Assembly (NCBI RefSeq): GCF_947489255.1 | Contig: NZ_CANLCY010000003.1 | Span: 496,001 to 560,000, forward strand | DNA length: 64,000 nt | Source of the DNA: an uncultured Microbacterium sp. | GTDB taxonomy: Bacteria > Actinomycetota > Actinomycetes > Actinomycetales > Microbacteriaceae | Reading direction: 5' to 3' | Shown: one piece after another, positions 35,801 to 43,184 of the stretch | Layout of the letters: the number at the start of each line of letters is the position of its first letter | Numbering within the stretch: the stretch's first letter is position 1 | Position numbers and translations under genes: made by a program | Notes under the pieces: model-generated | Told to the model about the DNA's origin: nothing | The model's input: only the letters and a program-made list of their open reading frames with translations | The model's database searches: none

Positions 35801-35964
35801 CCCCCGTAAAGGGCGTAGCAGACGCCGTCGAGCACGCTCGACTTGCCCGCACCCGTGCGCCCGGTGATGAGGAAGATCCCGTCGGCGGCGAAGGCGTCGA
35901 AGTCGACGGTCTGCGTCTCGAGGAAGGGCCCGAAGCCCTCGAGCTCGAGGCGGTGCAGCTTCAC
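32854..35964 (-). CDS. sbcC: SbcC exonuclease subunit (SMC-like ATPase)
   Basis: 1036 residues from a GTG that overlaps the sbcD stop (GTGA). SbcC with SbcD cuts hairpins and protein-blocked DNA ends. Walker A FLITGRTGAGKSSVLDGVCY is at about residue 35; long coiled-coil arms rich in Ala, Arg and Glu run from about 180 to 850; the zinc hook CAVCGAREHPRP sits midway (about residue 546); the C-terminal half-site has the signature LSGGETFLTSLALALGL and Walker B HLDTLFIDEGFGSLDDDTLD. Apparent very long frames on the other strand here are antisense shadows of the coiled coil. Confidence 0.95.
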   Translation of the reverse strand: MKLHRLELEGFGPFLETQTVDFDAFAADGIFLITGRTGAGKSSVLDGVCYALYGGVPRYDGAERRLRSDHCGPDDPTRVTLEFSAAGRRWRITRSPEFERPKRRGGGTTREPHRALLEVSASEGWTGVAARPVDVAAHLDEILGLTQQQFLQVILLAQNRFARFLLAKNDERLSLLRTLFGTRTFEQYATDLDDRRKRAHDALAAEGVEVATLLDEAERLAGELDAVGAADVDADADADRSAGVGADPGALSSVDRLARIVRAVDRAEYRVETFAREREAADVRLDAALLAEREATALRGHQDERQRVRGRLETLEADDERIAALRAEAALAAEAESIRAALEGAVATASAAADTSERVRTAARGARELGEEVGSESDTERETSEEAAGGSGAVDLDDDALSRRADELAASLSRGETALAAEVEAREVDVRVERLAERAAKAEAERETLLAGRADVPAMLTVLDERLAELAAGAAGREAAVATRDEVRHRLEASREAARLSEKRDQADLASLVRSDALQRAVEAWTALLRRRLEGAAVELAHDLVDGEPCAVCGAREHPRPARGGAAPVSDDELAAAEERKNLAAEEDRLASDAARVARDAHALAAARAGGEDVETLATRLTVAEQAVAQATADAQEHERVRLERAAAADLAEKISRRLDEVGDELAESRQELALARQRADDLQRVVADARGSFDTVAARQRDLRARRDAIRELSDARADHLRALDAREAAARALDTSIAGSSFPDADAVAAALRPDAERRRIDAVVAEHAADVASTRQRLLELELQLVGSDDETLDLAPFVAEVASARAAVQAAAAAHAAARALAERLRALAERADAAHASVAALAEEHAVIARLADTVAGRAPNTRRMTLETFVLAAELEEIVAAANVRLGDMSSGRYRLQHTDALAARGAASGLGLEIMDAFTGQCRPPQSLSGGETFLTSLALALGLAEVVTARAGGIHLDTLFIDEGFGSLDDDTLDLAMRTLDELRQGGRTVGVISHVASMKDQLPAQLHVSATPRGPSIIRHDHGMAAI

Positions 35965-37115
35965 GACCGCGCCTCCGCGACTCGACGCGCGTCGAGCACC
36001 TCGCGGATGAGGGCTCGTTCGGCCTCGGACGCCGCCTCGCCCTCGCGGACGTGCGAGAGGAACGCGTCGATGACTTCGCCGTCGTCGCGCGCCGCGCGCA
36101 CGCGCTGGGCGTAGCCCACGGCGTCGTCGTCCATCGTGTTCTCGGGGAGGTGCACGACGGTGGCGCACCACGGGAAACGGGCCTGCAGCCGGCGCATCGG
36201 ATCGGGCTGCGGGGTGGCGTCGGTGTATTCGGCGCGCACCCAGTGCTCGTCGTGGCCGGCGAAACGCTCGTCGGTGAGCAGGTCGTCGAGCGGGCCCCGC
36301 AGGGTCGCGAGGGGCCGCGGGACGGGCAGAGCGAGCCACGAGACCGCGGCGAGACCGTCGGCGTCGAGATCGACGAGCCACGAGCCCCGCGGTTTGCCGG
36401 CCTCACCGAAGCTGTAGTGCAACGGCGCCCCCGCGTAGCGCACGCGGTCGGACAGCTGCTGACGACCGTGGATGTGCCCCAGGGCGACGTAGTCGGGTCC
36501 GTCGAAGGTCGACAGCGGGACGACGTCGAGACCGCCCTGACGGATCTCGCGCTCGACGCCGGGCGTGGAGTCGACCCCCGCGGCGAAGCAGTGGGCGGCG
36601 ACGACCGCGCGACCGCCGCGCGCGGACAGGTCGGCCCGGACGATCTCGAACGCGTGCGCCATCGTCTGCGCTTGACTGCGCAATTCGACGCCCGCCCACA
36701 GGTGGCGGACGATCGCGGGTTCGAGATACGGGATGCCGTACACGTGCACCGGACCGTGCTCGTCGACGAGGGTGACCGGGGTGCCCACCGTGGCGGGGTC
36801 GGTGATCACCGTGATCTCATCGCGCAGCAGCGCCGACTGGAAGCCGAGCCGAGCCGCCGAGTCGTGGTTGCCGCTGGTGACGACGACCCGCGCACCGGTC
36901 TCGGCCAACGACGCCAGCGTCTGCGTGAGGACGGGGTAGCAGGCGGCCGAGGGAGCGGCCGAATCGAACACGTCTCCCGCGACGATGACCACGTCGACGG
37001 CGTTCTCGCGCACCTGTTCCACGAGCGTGGCGAGCACCGTGCTCAGCGCGTCGAGCGTCGAGTGCCCGTGGAAGGTGCGCCCGATGTGCCAGTCGGAGGT
37101 GTGCAGGATCCGCAT
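35961..37115 (-). CDS. sbcD: SbcD exonuclease subunit (Mre11-like)
   Basis: 384 residues from ATG 37115 (MRILHTSDWHIGRTFHG). The metallophosphoesterase motifs are complete: TSDWHIG, VIVAGDVFDSAAPS, VVTSGNHDSAARL, VAAHCFAAG and YVALGHIHGRQ, giving the two-metal nuclease site. The C-terminal 120 residues cap the site and bind SbcC. The frame is open before 37115, but the family start and the fall-off of similarity support this ATG. It is first in the sbcDC operon, with the subunits coupled by a 4-base overlap. Confidence 0.95.
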   Translation of the reverse strand: MRILHTSDWHIGRTFHGHSTLDALSTVLATLVEQVRENAVDVVIVAGDVFDSAAPSAACYPVLTQTLASLAETGARVVVTSGNHDSAARLGFQSALLRDEITVITDPATVGTPVTLVDEHGPVHVYGIPYLEPAIVRHLWAGVELRSQAQTMAHAFEIVRADLSARGGRAVVAAHCFAAGVDSTPGVEREIRQGGLDVVPLSTFDGPDYVALGHIHGRQQLSDRVRYAGAPLHYSFGEAGKPRGSWLVDLDADGLAAVSWLALPVPRPLATLRGPLDDLLTDERFAGHDEHWVRAEYTDATPQPDPMRRLQARFPWCATVVHLPENTMDDDAVGYAQRVRAARDDGEVIDAFLSHVREGEAASEAERALIREVLDARRVAEARS

Positions 37116-37212
37116 GCAGCCACGGTACGTCGCACCTCCGACATCGGCGCGCAGCGACGCCCGGCCGGGGTGCGAGCGTGGCGGCCCCGGGACGGCGGGC
37201 CCCCTCCTCACG

Positions 37213-37253
37213 CACGAGCGCCCCGCATCCAACGGGGGTGCGGGGCGCTCGTG
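37213..37253 (-). terminator. Terminator hairpin after the small acidic-protein operon
   Basis: Perfect 15-bp stem (CACGAGCGCCCCGCA at 37213-37227, complement at 37239-37253) and an 11-base loop, starting 8 bases beyond the stop at 37261 on the minus strand. It insulates sbcD from the genes upstream. Confidence 0.8.
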
Positions 37254-37260
37254 AAGACGG

Positions 37261-37578
37261 TCAGGACGCGGCGACCTCCGCCGCGAGCGCCCGGATGCGG
37301 TCGTCGCCCAGGTCGAGCCCGACCTCTGCGAAGCGCTGACGCAGCACGTCGGCGATGCGTTCCTCGCTCTTTTCCCCGACGTCGGCGCGCGTCTGCACGA
37401 CCACGCCCTGGATGCGGGCTTCGTCGTCGGTGGGGTGGGTGTCCATGGCCGGCTCCGACTGCTCGTCGGGCCGCGCGACCTTGCGGTCGCGGTGCACGGC
37501 GCCGCCCACCGAGTCGGCTGCTCCGGCGCCGCCGTCGGCGCTGTCGCTGGGCTGGGGGGCCCGGGTCTCGTTCGTCAT
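37261..37578 (-). CDS. Hypothetical hydrophilic protein (105 aa)
   Basis: 105 residues. The first half is low in complexity and polar (SADGGAGAADSVGGAVHRDR), the second half forms likely helices (DEARIQGVVVQTRADVG, then ERIADVLRQRFAEVGLDLGD). It ends with DDRIRALAAEVAAS. I do not recognise a domain. It starts one base after the stop of the acidic 69-residue gene upstream, so the two form an operon. A GGAG-type ribosome site lies ahead of the ATG. Confidence 0.7.
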   Translation of the reverse strand: MTNETRAPQPSDSADGGAGAADSVGGAVHRDRKVARPDEQSEPAMDTHPTDDEARIQGVVVQTRADVGEKSEERIADVLRQRFAEVGLDLGDDRIRALAAEVAAS

Positions 37579-37579
37579 G

Positions 37580-37789
37580 TCACTCCTCCGTGCTCAGGTC
37601 GGGGTCGATGCCGTGGCTGGCGGCGTCGCCCTCGATGGGATCCGAGGGCGCGGCGTCGTTCAGGCGCGGCGATCCCTTGGCGCTCTCGTTGCGCTCGGCG
37701 GTCTCGGCGTCGGCGACGGCGCCGCTCTCCCAGCCTCCGGGCGGGTCGGCGTCGATGACGCCTTCGGGTAGATCGCGGTCGTCGTTCAT
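37580..37789 (-). CDS. Hypothetical acidic protein (69 aa)
   Basis: 69 residues from ATG 37789 with GGGGGAG 4 bases ahead. It is strongly acidic and polar, starts MNDDRDLPEGVIDADPPGGW and has no predicted membrane segment or long helix, so it is probably disordered. First gene of a two-gene operon. The frame is open further upstream only because of antisense GC bias. No known family. Confidence 0.65.
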   Translation of the reverse strand: MNDDRDLPEGVIDADPPGGWESGAVADAETAERNESAKGSPRLNDAAPSDPIEGDAASHGIDPDLSTEE

Positions 37790-37952
37790 GACTCCCCCTT
37801 TCGAGATGTCCAGCTTCGCGGGGCCGGGGGGCCGCCGGGCAGGGGTTGACGCTCGCCGCACGCGCGCGTAGGCGCGGAAGGACGCTGTTCGCCTCAGACC
37901 CGATCGACCACGAGCCCGACACCCGGCCCGACGCGTCGGCGCCGGTCGGGGG

Positions 37953-38252
37953 TCAGGACGAGCGGCGCGCCTGCAGCAGTCCCGCCCGCTCGGGGTGCGC
38001 CTCGAACCACTCCCCCACGTACCAGCAGACGGGGATGATCTCGCGGTCGCCCTCGGCCTCGATCGCATCGACGGCCCGCTCGGTGATGACGGCGGCGTAT
38101 CCGTGCCCCCGGAAGGTCGGGACGGTGAATGCGCGCGTGAGGGCGATGGTGCGCCCGTCGTCGCGGTAATCGAGCACGGAGACGAGGTCACCCCCGTGGT
38201 GGAGGGTGAAGCGGGATGCCGTCTTGTCGTCGGCGAAACTCAGGTCGGCCAT
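37953..38252 (-). CDS. Small GNAT-like N-acetyltransferase
   Basis: 99 residues from ATG 38252 (MADLSFADDKTASRF). It belongs to the short YjdJ/Gtt1p-like acetyltransferase group: IALTRAFTVPTFRGHGYAAVITERAVDA contains the acetyl-CoA pyrophosphate loop (here FRGHGYA), and IIPVCWYVGEWFEAHPE is the family's usual end with CxF/Y and HPE. Substrates are unknown. It is divergent from the leader-peptide region across about 120 bases. Confidence 0.85.
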   Translation of the reverse strand: MADLSFADDKTASRFTLHHGGDLVSVLDYRDDGRTIALTRAFTVPTFRGHGYAAVITERAVDAIEAEGDREIIPVCWYVGEWFEAHPERAGLLQARRSS

Positions 38253-38372
38253 GCCGAGAGAGTACGCCGCTCCCGAACGGGCAGGCGTTCTCACGCAGAA
38301 TGCCCAGCTCGCACCAGGGATGGCCCCTCACAGTTGAGCAGAATGCGCGACGCTCGCCCGCCCGGTCCGGAT

Positions 38373-38402
38373 TTGACCATTCACGACGCGGTAGGTAATA
38401 AT
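38373..38402 (+). promoter_or_regulatory. Sigma-70-type promoter of the leader peptide
   Basis: TTGACC (38373-38378), a 17-base spacer, then TAATAAT (38396-38402). This is the best consensus promoter I see in the window and it stands in an AT-rich island. The -10 ends 7 bases before the ATG at 38410, so the message would start on or next to that ATG. Confidence 0.75.
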
Positions 38403-38409
38403 CGCCCCC

Positions 38410-38511
38410 ATGACTGTGACTGTGCGTTCTCTGTCCGCCCGGGAGGCGAACAGGACTGCCGGCATGATGATGCCCGGCCGCGCTGTCATGTGTTGTCGAA
38501 TGTGCCGCTAA
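38410..38511 (+). CDS. Leaderless Cys-rich leader peptide (33 aa), putative attenuator
   Basis: A short gene of 33 codons that begins at the predicted transcription start and ends in TAA at 38509. The middle reads AREANRTAGMMMPGRAV and the last codons give MCCRMCR. Two adjacent Cys codons are TGT, a codon that is rare in this GC-rich window, followed by TGC. Cys-rich leaderless peptides of this sort (CALPs) attenuate downstream cysteine or sulfur genes in mycobacteria; here the next gene, 182 bases on, encodes a winged-helix protein. The family link is by resemblance only. The 182-base gap contains no other gene and could hold the attenuator fold. Confidence 0.65.
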   Translation: MTVTVRSLSAREANRTAGMMMPGRAVMCCRMCR

Positions 38512-38693
38512 CAGCGACCCCTCGCCCGGACGACCTCGAGCTTCTGAACGCCGACCTCGTCCCCCGGTCACCTGAGACTCGCGTCGATCACGCGATCCAC
38601 GGTTCCGCGCTCCGGCCCTTCGGCCCCCACCTCCCGTCGAACCCCGCTCTCTGACGACGCTTCCGGGTTCACCCACCCAAGGACTTTCTTCTC

Positions 38694-39458
38694 ATGTCGA
38701 TCTCCGCTGTTCTCGACCGCCCCCAGACCGCCTCCGCCGCCCGCCCGCAGACTCCGCGCGTGACGGTGCCCGCCACCCCTCGCGCCGCCACCCCGCGTCC
38801 TTCTGCGGTGAGCGCCCCCGCCGACCCCGCCGCCGATGCCCCCCGCGCGGCGACCACCACCGCTCCGCGGGGATTCGCCCTCTACGTCGGAATCGACGAG
38901 GCCAAGGCCGCCGCCGCCGGGGTCAGCCTCGGCACGTTGGTCGAGGCGCTGCGCCGCACCCTCGGTGAACTGGCCCCCGCCGCCGAGACGTACGCGACCG
39001 TCGCACTGGCTCCGGTGGGCTCGGGCGGCCGCGACGTCGACGTGGTCCGCCTCGCGCTTCACGAGCCGTCGGCCGTGGCCCGTACCAAGGACGAACCCGC
39101 CGAGGAGGACCGCGCGCCCGGCGGCGTGGTCGTCGACATCTCCCGCAAGCGCGTGCTCATCGACGGCGAGTCCGCGGCGTTCACGTTCAAGGAGTTCGAG
39201 CTGCTGCAGTACCTCGTCCTGCGCGAGGGGCGCACGATCGAGCGCACCGAGCTGGTCGCCTCCCTGTGGGAGGGCGCGACCGACGAAGACGCCCCGGGCG
39301 AGCGCACCATCGACGTGCACGTGCGGCGCCTGCGCGCGAAGCTCGGCGCCTACGAAGACATCGTGCGCACCGTGCGCGGCGTCGGCTACCGCTTCGACCG
39401 TCACGCCGACGTCTCGATCCGCTACGGACACGGCACGCCCTCGCCCGACCGTTTCTGA
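38694..39458 (+). CDS. Orphan winged-helix (OmpR/PhoB-type) DNA-binding protein
   Basis: 254 residues. The C-terminal 100 residues form a transcriptional-regulatory winged helix: FKEFELLQYLVLREGRTIER, SLWEGATDEDAPGERTIDVH and the wing RTVRGVGYRFDRH. There is no receiver domain; instead, a Pro/Ala-rich, probably disordered N-terminus (about 1-58) is followed by a compact domain (FALYVGIDEAKAAAAGVSLG to about residue 125) that I do not recognise. So it is not a classical two-component regulator. AAGGA lies 11 bases ahead of the ATG. Preceded by the Cys-rich leader peptide, which suggests its expression responds to Cys supply; that is inference. Confidence 0.85.
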   Translation: MSISAVLDRPQTASAARPQTPRVTVPATPRAATPRPSAVSAPADPAADAPRAATTTAPRGFALYVGIDEAKAAAAGVSLGTLVEALRRTLGELAPAAETYATVALAPVGSGGRDVDVVRLALHEPSAVARTKDEPAEEDRAPGGVVVDISRKRVLIDGESAAFTFKEFELLQYLVLREGRTIERTELVASLWEGATDEDAPGERTIDVHVRRLRAKLGAYEDIVRTVRGVGYRFDRHADVSIRYGHGTPSPDRF

Positions 39459-39531
39459 TCGTCCCGGCCTCCGCGCGGCTGATCGGAACCGTGGATGCCA
39501 CGATGTCGGCGATGCCACGTAGGGTGTCGGC

Positions 39532-40521
39532 ATGAGGTCGACCGGGGAGCGCACGCGGCGCGCGACGCAAGACCTTCTCGCACCGCCCGAGCGCCCGCTC
39601 GAGACCGAATACCGCCCCGCTCGTGCGGTCGACATCTCGCGCGCGGTCTCCGCGCAACGCCACGGCGTCAACGACCCGACCTACCTCGCGACCGCGCCCC
39701 TGGCGAGCGGCGGCGTCGTCTGGCGGGTCAGCCGTACGCCGATCGGCGTCGCGACGCTCGCCATCCGGCAGCGTGCCGGCGGTGGTGTGCGCGCGGCAGC
39801 GTGGGGTCCGGGCGCCTCGTGGGCGCTCGATCAGCTCCCCGCCCTGTGCGGCGCGCTCGACGATGCCGACGGCTTCGACGCGTCTCGGCATCCGTCGGTC
39901 GCGCAGTGGCACCACCGGCATCCCGACCTCCGTATCGGGCGCACCGACCTCGTCTTCGACGCACTGGTGAGCGCCATCATGGAGCAGAAGGTCACGAGCA
40001 TGCAGGCGTTCTCCGCGTGGCGCAGCATCGTCACCTGGTACGGAGAACGGGCGCCGGGCCCGACGCCGCGCCCGATGTTCGCTCCCCCCGACATCGAGGG
40101 CTGGCGGCACGTCCCCTCGTGGGCCTGGCACCGCGCCGGTCTCGAGCCGCCCCAGTCGCGCACCATCGTCGAGACCGCACGGCGCGGGGCCACCGTCGTC
40201 CGTGCGGCGAGCGCGGCGATCGACGGCGAGGCGCGCGACCGCGTGTTCATCGGTCTGCGCGGCGTCGGCATCTGGACCAGTGCCGAGACGCGCATCCGCG
40301 CCTTCGGAGACCCGGATGCCGTGAGCGTGGGCGACTACCACCTCGCCCACCAGGTGGGGTACGCCCTTACCGGTCACCGCACCGACGACGACGGCATGCT
40401 CGAACTGCTCGAGCCGTTCGCGGGGCACCGACAGCGCGTCATCCGCCTCATCTACGCCGGTGCCGGTCTGGAGCCCCGCCGCGGTCCGCGCCTGCACCCG
40501 GAAGACCATCGCGACCGGTGA
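39532..40521 (+). CDS. DNA-3-methyladenine glycosylase (AlkA-like, HhH-GPD)
   Basis: 329 residues. The helix-hairpin-helix and Gly/Pro-Asp part reads VFIGLRGVGIWTSAETRIRAF then DAVSVGDYHLAHQVG, where the Asp in GDYH is the catalytic residue. FDALVSAIMEQKVTSMQAFSAW is the conserved helix before it. The N-terminal domain starts with a Thr/Arg-rich stretch and the LETEYRPARAVDISRAV strand typical of the actinobacterial group. It removes alkylated purines in base excision repair. Alone on its strand; 73 bases after the winged-helix gene. Confidence 0.9.
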   Translation: MRSTGERTRRATQDLLAPPERPLETEYRPARAVDISRAVSAQRHGVNDPTYLATAPLASGGVVWRVSRTPIGVATLAIRQRAGGGVRAAAWGPGASWALDQLPALCGALDDADGFDASRHPSVAQWHHRHPDLRIGRTDLVFDALVSAIMEQKVTSMQAFSAWRSIVTWYGERAPGPTPRPMFAPPDIEGWRHVPSWAWHRAGLEPPQSRTIVETARRGATVVRAASAAIDGEARDRVFIGLRGVGIWTSAETRIRAFGDPDAVSVGDYHLAHQVGYALTGHRTDDDGMLELLEPFAGHRQRVIRLIYAGAGLEPRRGPRLHPEDHRDR

Positions 40522-40600
40522 CCGACCCCGCCCGCGTGCCGCCCGCACGACGCACGCAACACCCGGCGGGGTCGAACGCGCGCCGCTCACGCACGCCGCC

Positions 40601-40606
40601 TAGTCT
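40601..40606 (+). promoter_or_regulatory. -10 element ahead of the 73-aa membrane protein
   Basis: TAGTCT ends 6 bases before the ATG at 40613, again the leaderless spacing. No ribosome site is present. Confidence 0.45.
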
Positions 40607-40612
40607 GGGCGC

Positions 40613-40834
40613 ATGACGCAATCAGGCACCGGCTGGCCGCGCGGACGCACGTACTGGGTCCTCGGCAGCGTGCTGCTGCTGGGGCTCGGCATCCTCTTCG
40701 GCCTCGTCTGGCAGAACGTGTGGCTCGGCGTCGTGATCGCCGCGGCCGTCTCGGTCGGCTGGCTCATCGCCTACGAATCGAGCCGCGGACGCAACGTCGG
40801 CGTGAACGACCCCGACAACGGCATCCAGCTCTGA
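40613..40834 (+). CDS. Small two-helix membrane protein
   Basis: 73 residues. Two membrane segments (TYWVLGSVLLLGLGILFGLV and VWLGVVIAAAVSVGWLIAYE) with a short cytoplasmic C-terminus ending GRNVGVNDPDNGIQL. No named family. A leaderless -10 sits just upstream. It converges with the lipoprotein gene. Confidence 0.75.
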   Translation: MTQSGTGWPRGRTYWVLGSVLLLGLGILFGLVWQNVWLGVVIAAAVSVGWLIAYESSRGRNVGVNDPDNGIQL

Positions 40835-40873
40835 CGTCGCCGCGGCGACGAGCGCTGGTCGAACGCAGCGGAG

Positions 40874-42634
40874 TCAGTCGCGCTGCACCCCGCCGGCGAA
40901 GGCCAGGACCCGCGCGCGCAGGAACGGCGTCGTGAACACCCCCGAGGCGCCCGGCACGGGAGCGGATGCCGCGGCGGCCGCCGCATCAGTGAGGGCGCCC
41001 CGCAGTAGCGGGAGGGTCGCCCCGGTCGCCGTGAGGGCGTCGACCGCGCGGACCGTGTATTCGTCGGCGATGCCGATGCGCTGGGCGATGGCGTCCGAGG
41101 GATCGACACCGTCGGGCACCCGCACCGCGGACAACGCCGACAACGCCGCGGAACTGCGAGCGAACGCGGCGTTCGCGACTCCCAGCGCGAGCCATGCTCC
41201 GCCCTCGTCGGCGCGCGTGCCGAGCTCGTCGCGCGCCGCCTCGAAGGCGATCGTCCGGAGCCCGTTCAGGTCGTCGGAGGCGACGGGGCTGTCGCCGCGC
41301 CGCGCGTCGTAGGCATCGGTCGCGGCGACCGCGGCCCGTCGCAGCAGCGACGCGAGCCCGTCGAGGTCGGCCTCGGACGCGAGACCACCGGCGCCCTCGA
41401 CCTCGCCACGGAGGTCCGCGAGGGCCCGCGCGGTCTGCACCGACGAGGATGCCAGCGCGGCCGAGGTCAGCCCCGCGGGGGCGAGGGAGGGGTCGGCGTC
41501 GGCCGCGAGGAACGTCTGCGCCTGATCGGCGAGCGCGCGGGCGTCGGCCGCCCAGCCGATCGCCGTGAGCACGGAGTCGGCGTCGTCGAGCGTCGAGGGC
41601 GCGTCCGACAGCTCGTCCAGCAGCGCGTCGGCGGTGGTCGTGGCGTCGGCGGCGAGCGTCACCGCCTCCGCCGGCGAGAGTGCGGGAGCCGCAGCCGCAG
41701 CCGCGGTGTCAGCGGCGGTCGACGCCGCGGCCCACGCGCCGCCGGTGTCGTTCGTCTCCCGCAGCTGCTCGCTGCGCGCGATCGCCGCTCGCGCGCGATC
41801 GGCGAGGGTGCTCTCGGGCGCGGAGTCGAGCGACGACCGTGCGCGATCCAGCGCGTCGTCGACCGCGGCGGCCACCGCGACCGGAGCCGTCGACGCATCC
41901 TCCGCCGTGGACAGGGGCGACGGCGAGGGCGGGGGCGTCGGGAAGGCGCCCTCGGGGAGGTCCTCCCCGGTCATGACGCTGTAGGCGCTCGCGATGTCGG
42001 CGACCTCCGTGACGGTCATGCCCCCGGTCGCGGCGAGCTGGTCGAGGTCGACCGCGGTGCCATCGGCATCCACGGCCGTCCGCTGCCCCGCGGGGATCAG
42101 GATGGTGTCGATGCCGCCGGCCTCGATCGCCGCGGAGATCTGTTCGGGGAGCCCCGCCACCGGACTCACGGCACCGAGCGGGGTCACCGCGCCCGTGAGC
42201 GCGACCCCGGACTGCACCTCGGTGCCGTAGTACAGCGCGAGCACGCCGACCGCGGTGACCGCGCCCGCCGCCGGGGTGGCGATGCGCGCGTCGAAGCCGA
42301 AGGTGTAGGCCGTGTCGGGGCGGGCTCCGGTCAGCAGCGTCGCGGCGGTCACGGCGGTCCACGTCGCCGATTGGGTGACCGGATCGACGCCGCTGACGTC
42401 GTTCTCGGTGATGTCGATGCTCAACTCGCCCCCGTCGGCGGAGTCGGCCGTGATGCGCTGACTGGTCACCCCGCCCTTCTCACCGCTCGCGTAGAGCACG
42501 GGCACGGTCAGCTCCGAACCCGAGAACGACCCGTCGGAGCCGGAACCGAACCCGAGCGAGAACTTCAGGTCGCACCCCGCGAGCACCAGCCCGCACACGA
42601 GTGCCAGGGCGGCGGCGGGCAGCGCGCGTCGCAT
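40874..42634 (-). CDS. Lipoprotein with a catalytically dead Lon-like (S16) domain
   Basis: 586 residues. A lipoprotein signal ends in LVLAGC (Cys21). Residues about 40-190 align without gaps to the Lon proteolytic domain: TPAAGAVTAVGVLALYYG matches Lon GPSAGxxMxxALVSxLTG, and VALTGAVTPLGAVSPVAGL matches VAMTGEITLRGxVLPIGGL. The catalytic Ser is Ala122 here, and the dyad Lys (second Lys of GGLKEK) is Gln165, so it cannot be a Ser/Lys protease. The remaining 380 residues are Ala-rich helices of unknown function, likely extracytoplasmic. It shares one base with the stop of the ElaA-like gene upstream, so it is translationally coupled. The Lon alignment is mine by eye. Confidence 0.75.
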   Translation of the reverse strand: MRRALPAAALALVCGLVLAGCDLKFSLGFGSGSDGSFSGSELTVPVLYASGEKGGVTSQRITADSADGGELSIDITENDVSGVDPVTQSATWTAVTAATLLTGARPDTAYTFGFDARIATPAAGAVTAVGVLALYYGTEVQSGVALTGAVTPLGAVSPVAGLPEQISAAIEAGGIDTILIPAGQRTAVDADGTAVDLDQLAATGGMTVTEVADIASAYSVMTGEDLPEGAFPTPPPSPSPLSTAEDASTAPVAVAAAVDDALDRARSSLDSAPESTLADRARAAIARSEQLRETNDTGGAWAAASTAADTAAAAAAPALSPAEAVTLAADATTTADALLDELSDAPSTLDDADSVLTAIGWAADARALADQAQTFLAADADPSLAPAGLTSAALASSSVQTARALADLRGEVEGAGGLASEADLDGLASLLRRAAVAATDAYDARRGDSPVASDDLNGLRTIAFEAARDELGTRADEGGAWLALGVANAAFARSSAALSALSAVRVPDGVDPSDAIAQRIGIADEYTVRAVDALTATGATLPLLRGALTDAAAAAASAPVPGASGVFTTPFLRARVLAFAGGVQRD

Positions 42635-43095
42635 CACGCGTCGTCGGAGCTCGACGAGCGACTCATGGGCACGTGCGGGATGCCGTCCTCCGCGAAGGGC
42701 GCGCCCGAGACGACGAACCCGAAGCGGCCGTACCACGGGGCGAGGTGCGCCTGCGCGTCGAGCAGGACGGGGATGCCGGGAGCCTCGGCATCCAGGTGGG
42801 AGACCGCCGCGCGCATGAGGTCGGCGGCGATGCCGCGGCCGCGGGCGTGCGGGGCGGTGGCGACCCGTCCGATGCGGGTGTTCGCCGGCTCGCGCAGCAG
42901 CCGCAGGGTGGCGAGCACGTCGTCGCCCTCGCTCGCCCACATGAGCTCGGCGCCCGGCTCGATGTCACGGCCGTCGATCTCGGGGTAAGCGGCCTCCTGC
43001 TCGACGACGAACACGCTCACTCTCATCCACAGGATGCGGTAGAGCGTGAGCGGCGCGATGTCGGCGACGGGCGCCCGGTGCAGGGTGACGGCCAT
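42634..43095 (-). CDS. ElaA-like GNAT acetyltransferase
   Basis: 153 residues. The ElaA subgroup of GNAT enzymes is shown by ILWMRVSVFVVEQEAAYPEID near the N-terminus, the acetyl-CoA loop RVATAPHARGRGIAADLM and the ending LLDAQAHLAPWYGRFGFV. Its substrate is unknown. The stop shares a base with the ATG of the dead Lon-like lipoprotein (TGATG), so both are read from one message, an unexpected pairing of a cytoplasmic acetyltransferase with an envelope lipoprotein. Confidence 0.9.
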   Translation of the reverse strand: MAVTLHRAPVADIAPLTLYRILWMRVSVFVVEQEAAYPEIDGRDIEPGAELMWASEGDDVLATLRLLREPANTRIGRVATAPHARGRGIAADLMRAAVSHLDAEAPGIPVLLDAQAHLAPWYGRFGFVVSGAPFAEDGIPHVPMSRSSSSDDA

Positions 43096-43172
43096 CCTTC
43101 GACCGTACCCGGGCGTCGTGCACGACGAGGACGACGACGGCTCCTTCCTGGACCCGGCCCGCGCCGTGCCGC

Positions 43173-43178
43173 TAGCCT
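43173..43178 (+). promoter_or_regulatory. -10 element of the DUF4287 gene, leaderless type
   Basis: TAGCCT ends 6 bases before the ATG at 43185 with no ribosome site between. Confidence 0.5.
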
Positions 43179-43184
43179 CGCGTC

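Noticed and set aside
32872..36114. Frame of 1080 codons on the plus strand
   Set aside because: Antisense of the sbcC coiled coil; no domains and biased composition.
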